DNA of 64,000 nucleotides from Cylicocyclus nassatus (taxonomy: Eukaryota; Nematoda; Chromadorea; Rhabditida; Strongylidae). A model generated the notes under the pieces. It did not search any database, was not told the DNA's origin, and worked only from the letters and a program-made list of their open reading frames with translations. Within the stretch, counting starts at the first letter, position 1. Every line of letters begins with the position of its first letter. The stretch lies in assembly GCA_958299035.1 (NCBI GenBank), contig CATQJL010000112.1, forward strand, positions 69,099,117 to 69,163,116, given 5' to 3'. The translations under genes were made by a program, and so were the position numbers. Below are positions 25,501 through 35,267 of the stretch, one piece after another.

Positions 25501-26302
25501 ATAGGCGCTGCGTTACATACTTGCAAAGGGACCTCCTCAGAACAATTTGAGAAAACTGAAAACAAGATATAGATGACATGACGTATGTAGAAAGATTCGC
25601 CTTGACGAGATGAACACAGTGCTGCTTTCGAATTTAGAATATATTAATTCCGAAGGAAGTTATGGCGCTGCATAATTTGCGATAATCCGGAATCGCGAAA
25701 TTTCTGGAATTTCGCGCAATTCCCGTTCTGTGAGTGGTATTGTACATTGCACAGCACGCGCGGCATTCCGCGATATGTGCTTCTCATGCGATTTCCAACC
25801 ATTTCCCTTTGTCTTCCTGCATTTTGGGACCCGTCATACTTCGCCGAGAAAAGCCCACTTTCACACATATCCATGCAGAATGAGCTGCCCAGTTTCACAT
25901 ATATCCATGCAGAATGAGCTCTTAAACTATACCTGCCCTATTTCTGCTGTGCTCAATAGAATGTGTACGTAGCCTCTGGAATAAGCACACTGAATGGTCC
26001 ATTTACACTAAAATTCCAGGAAAGAAACTTATATCCCACAACTAGGCACATCCGTATATTGGAAGATGCGCCTCGCCGAGCTGAGTTGAATGGTACTCTT
26101 ATATATAGAATTCATAAATTTTGAATCAAGATAAGGTCTTTTTTTATAAAAAGTTAGGCGTTGCGCGACAAAGTTAGGTGACTTTGGCCGCTTTTCCGCT
26201 GACTTTTGCCGCGCGACGCGGCAAAAGTCACCTAACTTCGGCGGCGCCGCGTAAGTTAAGTGCCGCCGCCATTTTTTTTCACAAATTACGGGTGGTATTG
26301 TA
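22565..26302. mobile_element. 3.7-kb foldback element with 1,776-bp inverted arms
   Basis: The left arm (22565-24340) is the reverse complement of the right arm (24527-26302). Paired coordinates sum to 48867 at the outer ends and at the loop, so the arms pair without net length difference. Encoded frames are identical between arms except one Ile/Val difference (left about 23636). The loop is 186 bp (24341-24526). Outer ends read TACAATACCACCCGTAATTT, and each arm ends in TA, compatible with a TA target. Next come a GC-rich block of nested GTTAGGTGACTTTTGCCGCG palindromes and imperfect tandem units of roughly 300 bp containing TTCTGGAAAAATCA. Frames inside (60-109 codons) resemble no transposase. 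Confidence 0.9.
24341..24526. other. Unique loop of the foldback element
   Basis: The only non-palindromic part of the foldback. It is 186 bp with no open frame of note and no match elsewhere in the window. Confidence 0.8.
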
Positions 26303-28250
26303 TTTCTCCCTCTAATAACATGAACCCGTTTCGACTGAACACAAAAAGTTGTAATTACCTATTTCTGTTTTGATCAACACAAATTATCTCTAGTAATATT
26401 ACACTTTCGGGTTTATTTATTAGGATGTCTTGTCTCATAATTTTTTTACCGTTCTAACCATAAACATCAACATTTCCCGAGAATTGGGCTCTACAAAGGG
26501 TACAAATACATGATCGTACTTCTGTATGTATGAGCTATAATATATGATCACATGCATGGGAGGAGCTTAGGATTCAAGGCGGAGTTTGCCATTTCACCCC
26601 AATCATATTTTACTTTATTTCTAGCCATGGAAAAAATGTACGAGTGCCAATATGCTACGATACATAGGGATTTTGTAAAGGTTTTTTTGAGGCAAAGATA
26701 CGGGTTTCGACAAGAAAGTTCATTTTTGACTTCTATAAGATTTCCCCTTAAAACTACATGTGGAATTTGATTTGGGCAGACTTTTGATAACCATCCTGTA
26801 GAGTTTGCTTTGCCCTGTCGAATGATTACCCAAGTCAGTTGAAGAAAAGATATACAAAAGGACAGCGGTAGTAAGGACGATAGAAATTTATAAGACACCC
26901 TAACACAAGACACCCCTCTAATCGATAAGTATTTCACATAAAAAAGTTAGTTTTTGCAGCAAAGCATTGAGTTATCTGATTTTATTTGAATAATTACTAG
27001 CGCCTGGTAAAGAAAGTACTAAAGATTTCTATCATAGCCATTACCATTGAAATAACTTTCATTGTCCATAAGAGGTGAGCATTTTTGTCCAGCTTCCACT
27101 AGAATTATAAGTATGGCACTGCTATCATTTTCTAATATTTAAGTCATATTCGACGGACAAAAAAGCTCATCCTGTCATAAATGTAAAATTACATTGCTGC
27201 AGAAGAAAGAATAGACCCCAAATCAAATGTTCTTGACAATAGGAACGGAGAAACATTAAATCTGAGAACGTTTTTTTTCCACGGTTATTAACATTGAAAA
27301 CATGAAGCATAAAATTGAACGCGAAAATGCAAGTTTCTCTAGAGAACTATGACTAGATTGTAAATATCAGCTGTTTCAGATATCTTCTTTCTAGATGAAG
27401 CAGAGCTCGATTAATATTTTATAATTTCTTTCGCAAATCCTCATACACTCTTATCCTTTTCGTCTTTTTTAATGGCTCGTAATTTCCGGATGACCTAAAC
27501 GGATGTCAAATTAAATTTTTACAGGCGCACATCATGTTTACACGACCACATGACCGGCTTATCTGCTTAGGTAAGTGCCATAATTTATTGCTTGATTATT
27601 TTCTACCAACAAATTTGTTTGGGGACTGGCAGTATTGGCTTTCGTGGAAAATGCTGTGATTTTCTCCGTAACAAAAATTATTTTCTAATTATAGTAAGAA
27701 CCTTCTAAAATGATATATGGTGCAAAAAGGCAAGGAAACGCGCTTTGTGGCTCTATGAGATCGTTTGTTGGAAGAGTTTTGTTAGTTTTGTTTAGATAGA
27801 CTAAATCAAATGGGAACGAAAGCCAATTTAAAATGTATTTATTCAATGCACATGGTGTAGGTACAAGATACGCTAAATGGGTCGGAACATTGATAAGCCA
27901 GACCAAAAAGCTTCAAAAAAAGATAGTAAACTCATTGCCCAAAGATCGTGGAAGGCATATTTGATATATGATAGAACCACAGGACTTGCAAGAGTTGGTT
28001 AAGATATTCGGCATTCTTCGTATTTATACAGAAAACGAAATAAAAAAAGAAAATGTACTGTATTCAGATAAAACTGTAATGAAGACGGACGACTCATACT
28101 AAAGCATAAACAAAACAAAAAAATTCGAAAACCTTGCGATATTTATTCACGGTCCGCATGGGTCGCCATTTAGTACCATGACATGTATCATCAACGCGCT
28201 TCTTTATGGAAGTTTTTTCTTTAAAGCTCTCGCATCAGGTGAAACCCTTC
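26303..28250. other. Intergenic; possible non-coding or 5' exon at 27525-27570
   Basis: A TTTTTACAG acceptor and an AG|GTAAGT donor bracket 46 bp at 27525-27570 with an open frame reading MFTRPHDRLICL. No partner exon was found. A TGATAACCATCCTGTA block near 26787-26802 looks like a lone mariner-type terminus. The 129-codon minus frame at 26548-26937 has no recognisable domain. Confidence 0.3.
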
Positions 28251-28457
28251 GGGATCGGCCATACTATTCCTGCTATTCCCACGACTCCTGCGATTCCTGT
28301 GATTCCCGCACAGTTTAGACGCCGCTTAAATGAGCGGGTGTTGCGTAAAACAACACGTAACACGCAACATGCGCTCATTTAAGCGGCGTATAAACTGTGC
28401 GGGACTCACAGGAATCGCAGGAATCGTAGGAATAGCAGGAATAGTATGGCCGATCCC
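28251..28457. mobile_element. Near-perfect palindromic MITE
   Basis: Arms of about 90 bp begin GGGATCGGCCATACTATTCC on both strands and pair around a short centre near 28354. The arms consist of repeated 'GATTCCTG' motifs. A related, interrupted copy appears at 42766-42870 and 43604-43650. Confidence 0.85.
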
Positions 28458-29076
28458 TTCTGAAGTCAGTGTACGGTATATGTAACTGATTCAAGAATTT
28501 ATAGACCTCAGTCTCGCCGTGTCAAGATACTGGCATCTTTGTTCGTATCAGAATAAGGTTTTGACGCTTTCGTCGTACACAAAGGCCGAAATTTCAGAAA
28601 TCACACACAACATCAGATCACCAAATATCTTTCCTTGCCAAGTAGTTTCGGCCCTGTTCCAGATTCGTCCCGGAAAGGAGCCTAGCAGAAGTGGACCTAC
28701 TATCAAATTTACACGAAAATATGCACCGATACTTGAGAGTTATGACGAAATAAGTGACAGAAGTGGATGAAAGCAGCTCTTTAGCTATCCATATCCTACA
28801 TAAAATCCAGAAGTGAATCTGCAGTCATTACAAGAAAGCAGTGAACCTATGTCAGCCCATAAATGAAATATGATGTATTACCGAGGTGGTAATTCAGTAT
28901 TGTCTATGGTATACCTGTTCGAGATAGATTACTCTTTTCAACCTCCTGTGCAGCGAAATCAGCAAGCTCTGGGGTTTCATTCTACATATTGCGCGCTCCT
29001 CAGCTTCTCAAGGAACTCGTCTGATTTTTCAAAATGCGTCAGATCTTAAGTTGTCCTCAACTTTCATTTCCTCTTA
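28458..29076. other. No gene recognised
   Basis: The frame at 28519-28770 is polar and codon-plausible but lacks a supported splice partner and a known domain. Confidence 0.3.
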
Positions 29077-29277
29077 AGGGCCGGGCATACTTTACGCGAT
29101 TTCACTCGCGACGCGATTTGGCAATATTTCAGCTGTCCATAACTCACTGTAAGCACATTTTGAAGGTACGGAAAATAGGGCACTTTATCAGTCCACGCAA
29201 GTTATACACGTCTGAAGACTTCTGGCGAATTGCCAAATTGCGTCGCGACTGAAATCGAGCGAAGTATGCCCGGCCCT
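29077..29277. mobile_element. PIF/Harbinger-like MITE (201 bp)
   Basis: TTA flanks both sides (29074-29076 and 29278-29280). Inverted ends AGGGCCGGGCATACTTTACG pair with the complement at the right end over about 50 bp. The copy at 338-566 belongs to the same family. Confidence 0.85.
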
Positions 29278-29447
29278 TTATCCAGTTTTGGCGAACATTC
29301 TTCATCGTCAACGACTCATGTACAGTTGCTGCTCTACATGCTTCATTAAGTTTCCAACAGCTTCATTTTTGTTTTGGAGCAGCAAAACTCGAAATGGAAT
29401 GCTCAAAGTAGATCAACCCCTTCCATTTAATCAAAAATCAAGAGGTA

Positions 29448-29655
29448 CAGGGCTTTACAACCTGAGTGTCACAGCCGCTCCGCTCGGCCGCCACGCTTAG
29501 GTCCGCGCAGCGTTCGTGGCGCTGGCTGCGTGTCGACTGAAGCTTGGCAAAAGCCCGGGCGATACGCCGCAAACGCCGCGCGCGGCCTGAGCGAGGCGGC
29601 CGCGTTGGAGGAGCCGCGCAAGCGGAGGCTGTGACTCTTATGTTGAAAAGCCCTG
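29448..29655. mobile_element. GC-rich TA-flanked MITE just upstream of nlp-38
   Basis: Inverted ends CAGGGCTTTACAACCTGAGT and CAGGGCTTTTCAACATAAGA continue into GTGACTC/GTCACAGCC. TA lies at 29446-29447 and 29656-29657. The interior is strikingly GC-rich (GCCGCTCCGCTCGGCCGCC). The right end is 34 bp upstream of the predicted nlp-38 start codon. Confidence 0.75.
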
Positions 29656-29689
29656 TAATTCATTTGGATTATATGGCATGATCTACACC

Positions 29690-30234
29690 ATGCTAAAAAG
29701 TGAATGCACCAATACAAATTGAAAATTACAAAACCAGCTGCAAAGCCTAATTGAAACTAATCGCTTTTTTATAAAGCTTTCAATTTATTCTCCCGTCACG
29801 CCTACATATATAGAGCAATTAAGGTGTTTTGCTGGTTGCGCTTGCCTGTGTTCATGCGGATGACAACATGGGTAGTTTACATTGGAACAAAGCACATGGC
29901 CTATGGGGTAAACGGAGCTTATTTAAGAACGTAAGTAACTGAGAAGAACTAATGGGCCATTTATAATTTAATTCCTTTTCCAGGACAAATATGATGCGCA
30001 GGAGCGATCTCCACAAAACAGTAGACCATACGAATCATTGTGGGGAGAAAGGTAATTCCTGTCGTAATAAGTGTAGGTAAAATGCGATACCGAACTTTTC
30101 AGGTATGCCCTGCCACCATTGTCATCTAACGATTGGGCGAAACGGTACGAATTTGTCAAACCTAAAAGTGTTAATTTGAAATACAAGTTTTTAGATCACA
30201 GTGGCAGCTGGCTAATGGTCTGTGGGGACGATAA
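29690..30234 (+). CDS. nlp-38: W(X6)W-amide neuropeptide precursor, nlp-38-like
   Basis: A secreted precursor of myoinhibitory/allatostatin-B type peptides. Five exons: 29690-29699, 29824-29930, 29984-30051, 30103-30144, 30195-30234, with consistent phases. The product begins MLKSVLLVALACVHA, a signal peptide. The first peptide follows: DDNMGSLHWNKAHGLW with a GKR amidation/cleavage site. A spacer includes SPQNSRPYESLWGER, at the position of a second peptide. Then come YALPPLSSNDWAKR and, after KR, SQWQLANGLWGR at the C-terminus. The WNKAHGLWGKR core and the terminal WQxANGLWGR match what is known of C. elegans NLP-38. The tiny first exon is inferred from phase and the signal peptide it completes. 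The middle peptide is degenerate (see findings). A GC-rich transposon sits directly upstream. The family call is firm; exon 1 is less certain. Confidence 0.9.
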
Positions 30235-31138
30235 TTATCTAGATAGAAGACAAGAGCAATATCACACTATGATCTCTTAAATCAAAAGCTGAGGCAGCGG
30301 AAGGGAGGATGTGCATAAAAAATACAATAATAGCCGAGTTCTAAACTTACCTTACACATTGACTTGTTGATTGTCTAGCGTAATATAAAAGCATGAGTTT
30401 GTGTTAGATGCATAAGATGAAGATGAAGCTGGATGAAGCAACAAACCAGAGACCGCTTTGATTCGTAAAATGAAAGATAAGAGACTAGAAGATACTGGCA
30501 GATTGAATAATTCTTAGCTATCGGAACATATTCAAAAAGTACACTAATATTGGACGAACCAGAATCAGCATGATAAAGAATCCCCATGATATGAGATTTC
30601 AGTACGAGTAGCGATATTTAAAGTCAATCAGTTTTACCAATACTTTCTTCAGTCATTTTCCCAACTCCAAAGATATGGGAAGGAAGTAGAAGTTGAGAAG
30701 AAATTACAGATTGAGGTAAGTAGTGTACACTATTTACATCAAGTACGCATTTTTGACGCATGATGTCAACTGGGTGCCGTGTCGTGGTCTATACAACAGT
30801 TCAGAAACCAACAATTCTTTTTCTCAGTATCCCACTTGCTTCTCCAAGGCTAGACGAGTTTGGCTAACCCTGACTGTGGTTTTACTTGAGTTATGCTTCC
30901 TCCCCCGGTAGAATCTGATTTTCGTTGAGAACAAATGGAATGCAGATTACACCCAAAAATAACGTAAGAATGACTTAAACTGAACGGACTTCCGAAAAGT
31001 AACGACAGTCGCTACTATGTAAGTTAAGATGACTACAGCCTGCTCCAATTGGGATCAGGCCGAAGCGTCGACGTAAATTTTTCGCGCTCGCAGCGCTAGC
31101 GGTCTGCCCTGCATACAGCAAGTTTCGATCCGCTTTAG
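30235..31138. other. No gene recognised
   Basis: Sequence downstream of nlp-38. No supported exon, and no obvious AATAAA immediately after the stop. Confidence 0.35.
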
Positions 31139-31345
31139 GCGGAAATTGGATTGGCGGGTCCGCCTCGCAACAGTTCGCGCCGTTTCGCAGCTACAGTATG
31201 TCATATCGCGCTGAGAACCCAAGCCCGCGTCTTTTCATTCTCCTCAGTCTTTGCTTGGCAAAGGGCAGCGCTATGCGCTCGCGAAGCCTCCAGCGATGCG
31301 CTCGCGTTGCTCCACGCAGAATGTTTCTCCTAATCCGGGATGAAA
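31139..31345. repeat. Dispersed repeat copy 2 (uninterrupted)
   Basis: GC-rich copy of the repeat at 11208-11640 sharing CAACAGTTCGCGCCGTTT, CATATCGCGCTGAGAACC and CTTTGCTTGGCAAA. It serves as the empty site for the insertion at 11270-11474. Frames at 31151-31431 come from this repeat. Confidence 0.6.
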
Positions 31346-31481
31346 CCGATTATATGTGCGCTGACGGAGAGAGCCAAAGGAGTGAAGAGAGAGCAGGGAA
31401 GCAGACCGTGGGCGTGACCGCGAAACCCTAGCGGCGCGGACTCCCGCCATGCCAATTTTGGCCTGGTTAGGATTGGGACAG

Positions 31482-32217
31482 ACTGTATGATTACCTTTAT
31501 CAAGATAGCGATATGGACGTTATTGAAACAAGTTCAAATGCAACACTATTGCACCCAAGAGTGTCCCTCAGAATGCAAAAAAATGGACGTATGTATCGAG
31601 AAACACAATTTACACTTTACCAAGAATCGGGTGTTCATCAGCCTGATGGTAAGTGCGGCTGAATCGCTGACCTTTGAATGGTCTAGTGGAAGGAATGAAA
31701 CGAAAATTGGATATTTCTTTGGAAAAATTTTTTTGAAGTGTAGAAAGCTAAGAGATAAACGGCGGCAACTTAACATTTTCATTGAAAGGAGGAGGAGGGG
31801 GAGGGGGAGGGGGAACAAAAACGCCCACTCGCGCTTGCCTTTCTCCCACAAAAAATTTTTGCAATGCCAATCCAAATTTTCAAAAATTTCTATGAACATC
31901 GCTCAGCAATAGTGCGAACTAATCTTGTAGTCTCAATAAAAAAACTAAAGATGAAGACGTCCTTCGGAATTCTAAATTCTACTGGGGAAAACTCTTGCAA
32001 GCTCTTGAGCATGACTCGAAAAAACTAAAAATTCAAAACCTCAAGATCTTCTAACGATCTCATGTGTCAACTCAAGGAGTTTTCGTTCACTGCACCTACC
32101 ATCGAACCTCACAACAAAAGCATTTCTTTTCAAAACTTCATTAGTCATTTACCAAAATTAAGAAAATTATGTGCAGCCAAATATCTTCCAAATCTGTATC
32201 GGTTTCTAAGAAGTGGA
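31482..32217 (+). pseudogene. Decayed leucine-rich multi-exon coding region
   Basis: Segment 1 (31482-31648) follows a GGGACAG acceptor and ends at a GTAAGT donor. It includes DSDMDVIETSSNATLLHPRV and RMQKNGRMYRETQFTLYQES. Segment 2 starts after TTGTAG at 31930 with KTKDEDVLRNSKFYWGKLLQ and LKIQNLKIF, then hits a stop. One extra T (about 32052) moves the same sequence into the frame NDLMCQLKEFSFTAPTIE, which continues to a GTAAGT donor at 32218. The spaced Leu/Phe pattern (LKIQNLKIF, QLKEFSF, HLPKLRKL) resembles leucine-rich repeats of F-box/FTH-type nematode proteins, but no F-box is visible. The phase between the two segments also does not match. It may be a pseudogene or a gene with an assembly indel. 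A short open frame at 32331-32475 antisense to the end of NSE4 could be a further exon; this is speculative. Confidence 0.4.
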
Positions 32218-32444
32218 GTAAGTGATAGATATTCTGCATACCTGGGGGAGGTACCTGACATGGTTCAAAATGCAAAGTAGCTGTGTGGATAGTGAATTAA
32301 AAATGTGAAGTAAATTCGAGGATTATGTACAGCATGAGTGATGTGTATACATCAACGGTAGAGCGAAGTGCAGATCAAACAGTAAAAAAGTTGTTCAGCA
32401 TCACCGGAGACGACTGCTCAAAACAAATTTTAATACAAAGTAAT

Positions 32445-34836
32445 TTACGTATTCGAAAGATTCTGAGCTCGTGATGCCTGTTGCTCTTTCATCGTTTTTA
32501 CCATAGCCTGCAAGTGAAAATGATGGAAAACGCGAGATCATAACGAATACTCTAACCAACCTCCCACATATCATAATTGAATGAAAATATAGCCTGATGG
32601 GTCTCAGCTGCGGACCGATCATCAACGTGTAGTCTTTCACGTTCTTCGCTGGAAACGTGCACTAACAATAGAATTATTCAATAATAAACAATACGAAAAT
32701 ATTGAAGCCTTGAGTCAAACTCACAGAGCACAGGTAGTCCGTTTTCACCAAGTGCAAGACGTACTCGGCCATCTTTAACCAAGAATGAGACGTAAAACAT
32801 ATTCTCAACCTTTAGAAAAAAGATCATCCGAGATGAATGCTAAGATAAACAAAAATCCACCAACCGAGGTAGCAAAGTCATTGGGATCAATGACAAAGGA
32901 ATAGAAATCAACGTTTGGTGTCTGCTTCCATGCCCTTTTTAATGATTTCCGCACTTTATCAAGCTGAAGTACAATATCAGAAACAAAAAGAGGGCATTAC
33001 ATTACGTTCATTACAATTTACCTCCTTGGCTACAGAGAGCTCATCATCAACATTCTGGGTCTGTCGGTTGGTAAGCACAACTGCCGCTTCTTTTTCGTCT
33101 TTACCCCTTTTGATGCGCTCTTTCTTCGGTTTCAACTGTGCCGCGGCATAATCGTCCGAAACGATAGATCTTCTGAAATGTGATAAGGTTGCAAGCATAA
33201 AACATGCTAAAAATTAAAAAAATGCCGGTATTTTATTGAAAAAAAAAAACATAAAGTTCCTCTATAAATACCTAAAATAAGAGATGAAACTACGAAAACA
33301 ACCATCGTTGCATTTTTTACAGAAAAAAAACCACTCAGGTTCTGATCAGCTGCTCGAAAAATAATGACTGTAAAGATATGATAGTCTCCCCACGATTCTT
33401 GTAGAGGCGGGTTGCGGACTTTTCCAATTTTAAGGATGAACTTGATAACCTCCACATCATAGCATTGTTTTTCGTACCCTCTTGTTAAGCTTATCCTTAA
33501 ATCTTTAAAATCAGAAAAAACAAAAACAGTCGCTCTCTTGTTGGCAAAACCCCGCCTCTACATGAATCGTGGAGTCGATGCTAAAACAGGAGAAGTGTTA
33601 AAAGTAACGTAAAGGCCTTTCAAAAAAGAAAATTATGAGAAGTTCGGAACCATGAAGGATAAGAAGTCTTACTCACACGGTCTGGTAGTCAAATGAGACA
33701 TCATAGGTCAATGTACCAAATTCCTGACGTCCTAGCCATGCCCACTGATCCAAGCTTATCTACAGTACAAATACTAGAGAAAAACGAATGCAAAATTTTG
33801 ACAGGTGAAACACCTTACCTTCAGTGGTGCTGCCGATCTCCTTTGTGTACCAGAAGTGCTCGGTATAGGCTCCTCTTCGGATTCTTCATCTTCAATCAGC
33901 AAAGGATTATCTTCGGCATCGATTACTGGTGATGAGGTTCTTGGAGGGATAGAAGTCAAGAAATGGACCTAAAAGACCACCATAAGAAAAACTAGGAAAT
34001 AATAATGAGAAACAAACCAATGCATCGGCGAAGCTCGCTGCGGTCACGGTTTTTTCAGCATTTGAGCTTTGAAAGGTACGCATCTGTGACATGAGAACTT
34101 TTGCCATAGAAAGCAAAGTGCCAGCATCAGCTGCAAGTTCTTTGCCTCCAGCTCCCACCTGAAAAAAAAAACATAATTAATTCATTAAAAATGCACAAAA
34201 CAAAGCAACAATGCACATACGTTCTCGTAAGATCGATCCACATCGGCAAAGGATTTTTCAAGGTTTTCTATCAATACAGCATTTTCTTTCACTTCCTTCA
34301 CAGCGTCCCCTAGAAAAGCACTATGAAAGACATATTTGAATGAAGAAAAATACACCCTACCTTCAAACTGACTGCAGATGTCTTGGTATGCTTCCCTGAT
34401 GCTTGCGCGCCTCGCAAACTGCGCAGAAGGATCGGTAGCTCCCACTTGTGAGCTAAGACGAGCAGCTTCCTCTAGCTTAAAAGGGACAAAACGTATTTAG
34501 AATGACGAATCCTTCATTATTTTGGAACAAATTATGCTAGTTATTTGTAAATCATCCAAAAAAATTGACAAATTTCATATGAGAATAAGCAGAAAACGCA
34601 AAAAAAAAGAATCAAACACAGACCAACTTTCAACAGTCAACAAGAATCAACAAGGACACCCTTCCAACACAAAATAATTTGCAGATTTCTGCAACTTGCC
34701 TTGCACCGGTACGAAGCAAACAAAGATAACATGAAAGCCATAAATCCACCTGAGAACGGGTAAGTCCTCCATGCTCTTGTCCCCCTTCTTCCTCGCTGTC
34801 TTCGTTGCTGTTATTTTCGCGCAATGGATGTGGCAT
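32445..34836 (-). CDS. nse-4: NSE4 kleisin subunit of the Smc5/6 complex
   Basis: The kleisin that bridges the Smc5 and Smc6 heads in the nuclear DNA-repair complex. Eleven exons (minus): 34750-34836, 34361-34475, 34221-34309, 34018-34158, 33819-33968, 33677-33759, 33022-33172, 32865-32963, 32725-32809, 32561-32661, 32445-32507. They give 1,164 nt (387 aa), close to human NSE4A. The N-terminus MPHPLRENNSNEDSEEEGG is acidic. The Nse3-binding/kleisin N-domain follows: FARRASIREAYQDI, then a helical stretch to AASFADALVHFLTSIP. Next are an acidic linker, DQWAWLGRQEFGTL and FDYQTV. The Nse4 C-domain contains NVDFYSFVIDPNDF, ENMFYVSFLVKDGRVRLALG and a terminal SFNYDMWEAMVKTM, the winged-helix Smc5-binding part. 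All splice phases fit. Intron 6 contains a small inverted-repeat insertion. It is head-to-head with the MCPH1 gene. Confidence 0.93.
33386..33575. repeat. Inverted repeat inside NSE4 intron 6
   Basis: CACGATTCTTGTAGAGGCGG on the plus strand near 33391 and the matching CACGATTCATGTAGAGGCGG on the minus strand near 33571 form an inverted pair about 130 bp apart. Probably a small MITE; it does not touch exons. Confidence 0.6.
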
Positions 34837-35267
34837 AGAATCTTAACGTATAAACACATGAAGAGTGCACGAAATGAACGAAAACATAAAGATTTCAAAA
34901 AGTGCGAAATGTTTCCAAATTACCGCGCGAGAAACTCGCCCCCGGACATCTGATACAAGAAAGACGTGGTTTGTGGTTTTATGTGTGTACGAAGAAAAGT
35001 GGAGTTACAGTTGCCCTAAACGAAATTCAAATTTGAGCACGGAATTGTGAAATCCTCGGCGTCCTCGATTGCCATCCTCAATTAGTATATAGGTACCTAC
35101 TTTCACCTTTCAAGCGTCTCTACCCTTTCTTGTGTTTCAAACTTTCTGATACGTTAATTATAGGAGCTAGAGAATCATTTTTATTTTCATTAAGTATCGT
35201 TCGTACTTATTTTTCATGGAGAAGTGTCAAAGTCCGTGAAAACGAATGTAATATTTTTCAGGACGCA
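34837..35267. promoter_or_regulatory. Putative bidirectional promoter, NSE4 / MCPH1
   Basis: The 431 bp between the two opposing start codons is the only space available for both promoters. I see no TATA box placed convincingly for either gene. An ATTTTTCAG acceptor at 35253-35261 immediately precedes the MCPH1 start and could receive a trans-spliced leader. Promoter function is inferred from gene order only. Confidence 0.45.

Noticed and set aside
22895..25972. Several 60-109 codon frames inside the foldback, present twice
   Set aside because: They duplicate because the arms are inverted copies, overlap on opposite strands, and show no domain or splice structure.
26548..26937. 129-codon minus-strand frame
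   Set aside because: No domain, no splice partner; it crosses a mariner-like terminus.
30103..30280. Reading through to SGSWLMVCGDDNYLDR in nlp-38
   Set aside because: Using the GTACGA donor at 30145 and the TTTTTAG acceptor at 30194 instead gives the expected terminal SQWQLANGLWGR and stop.
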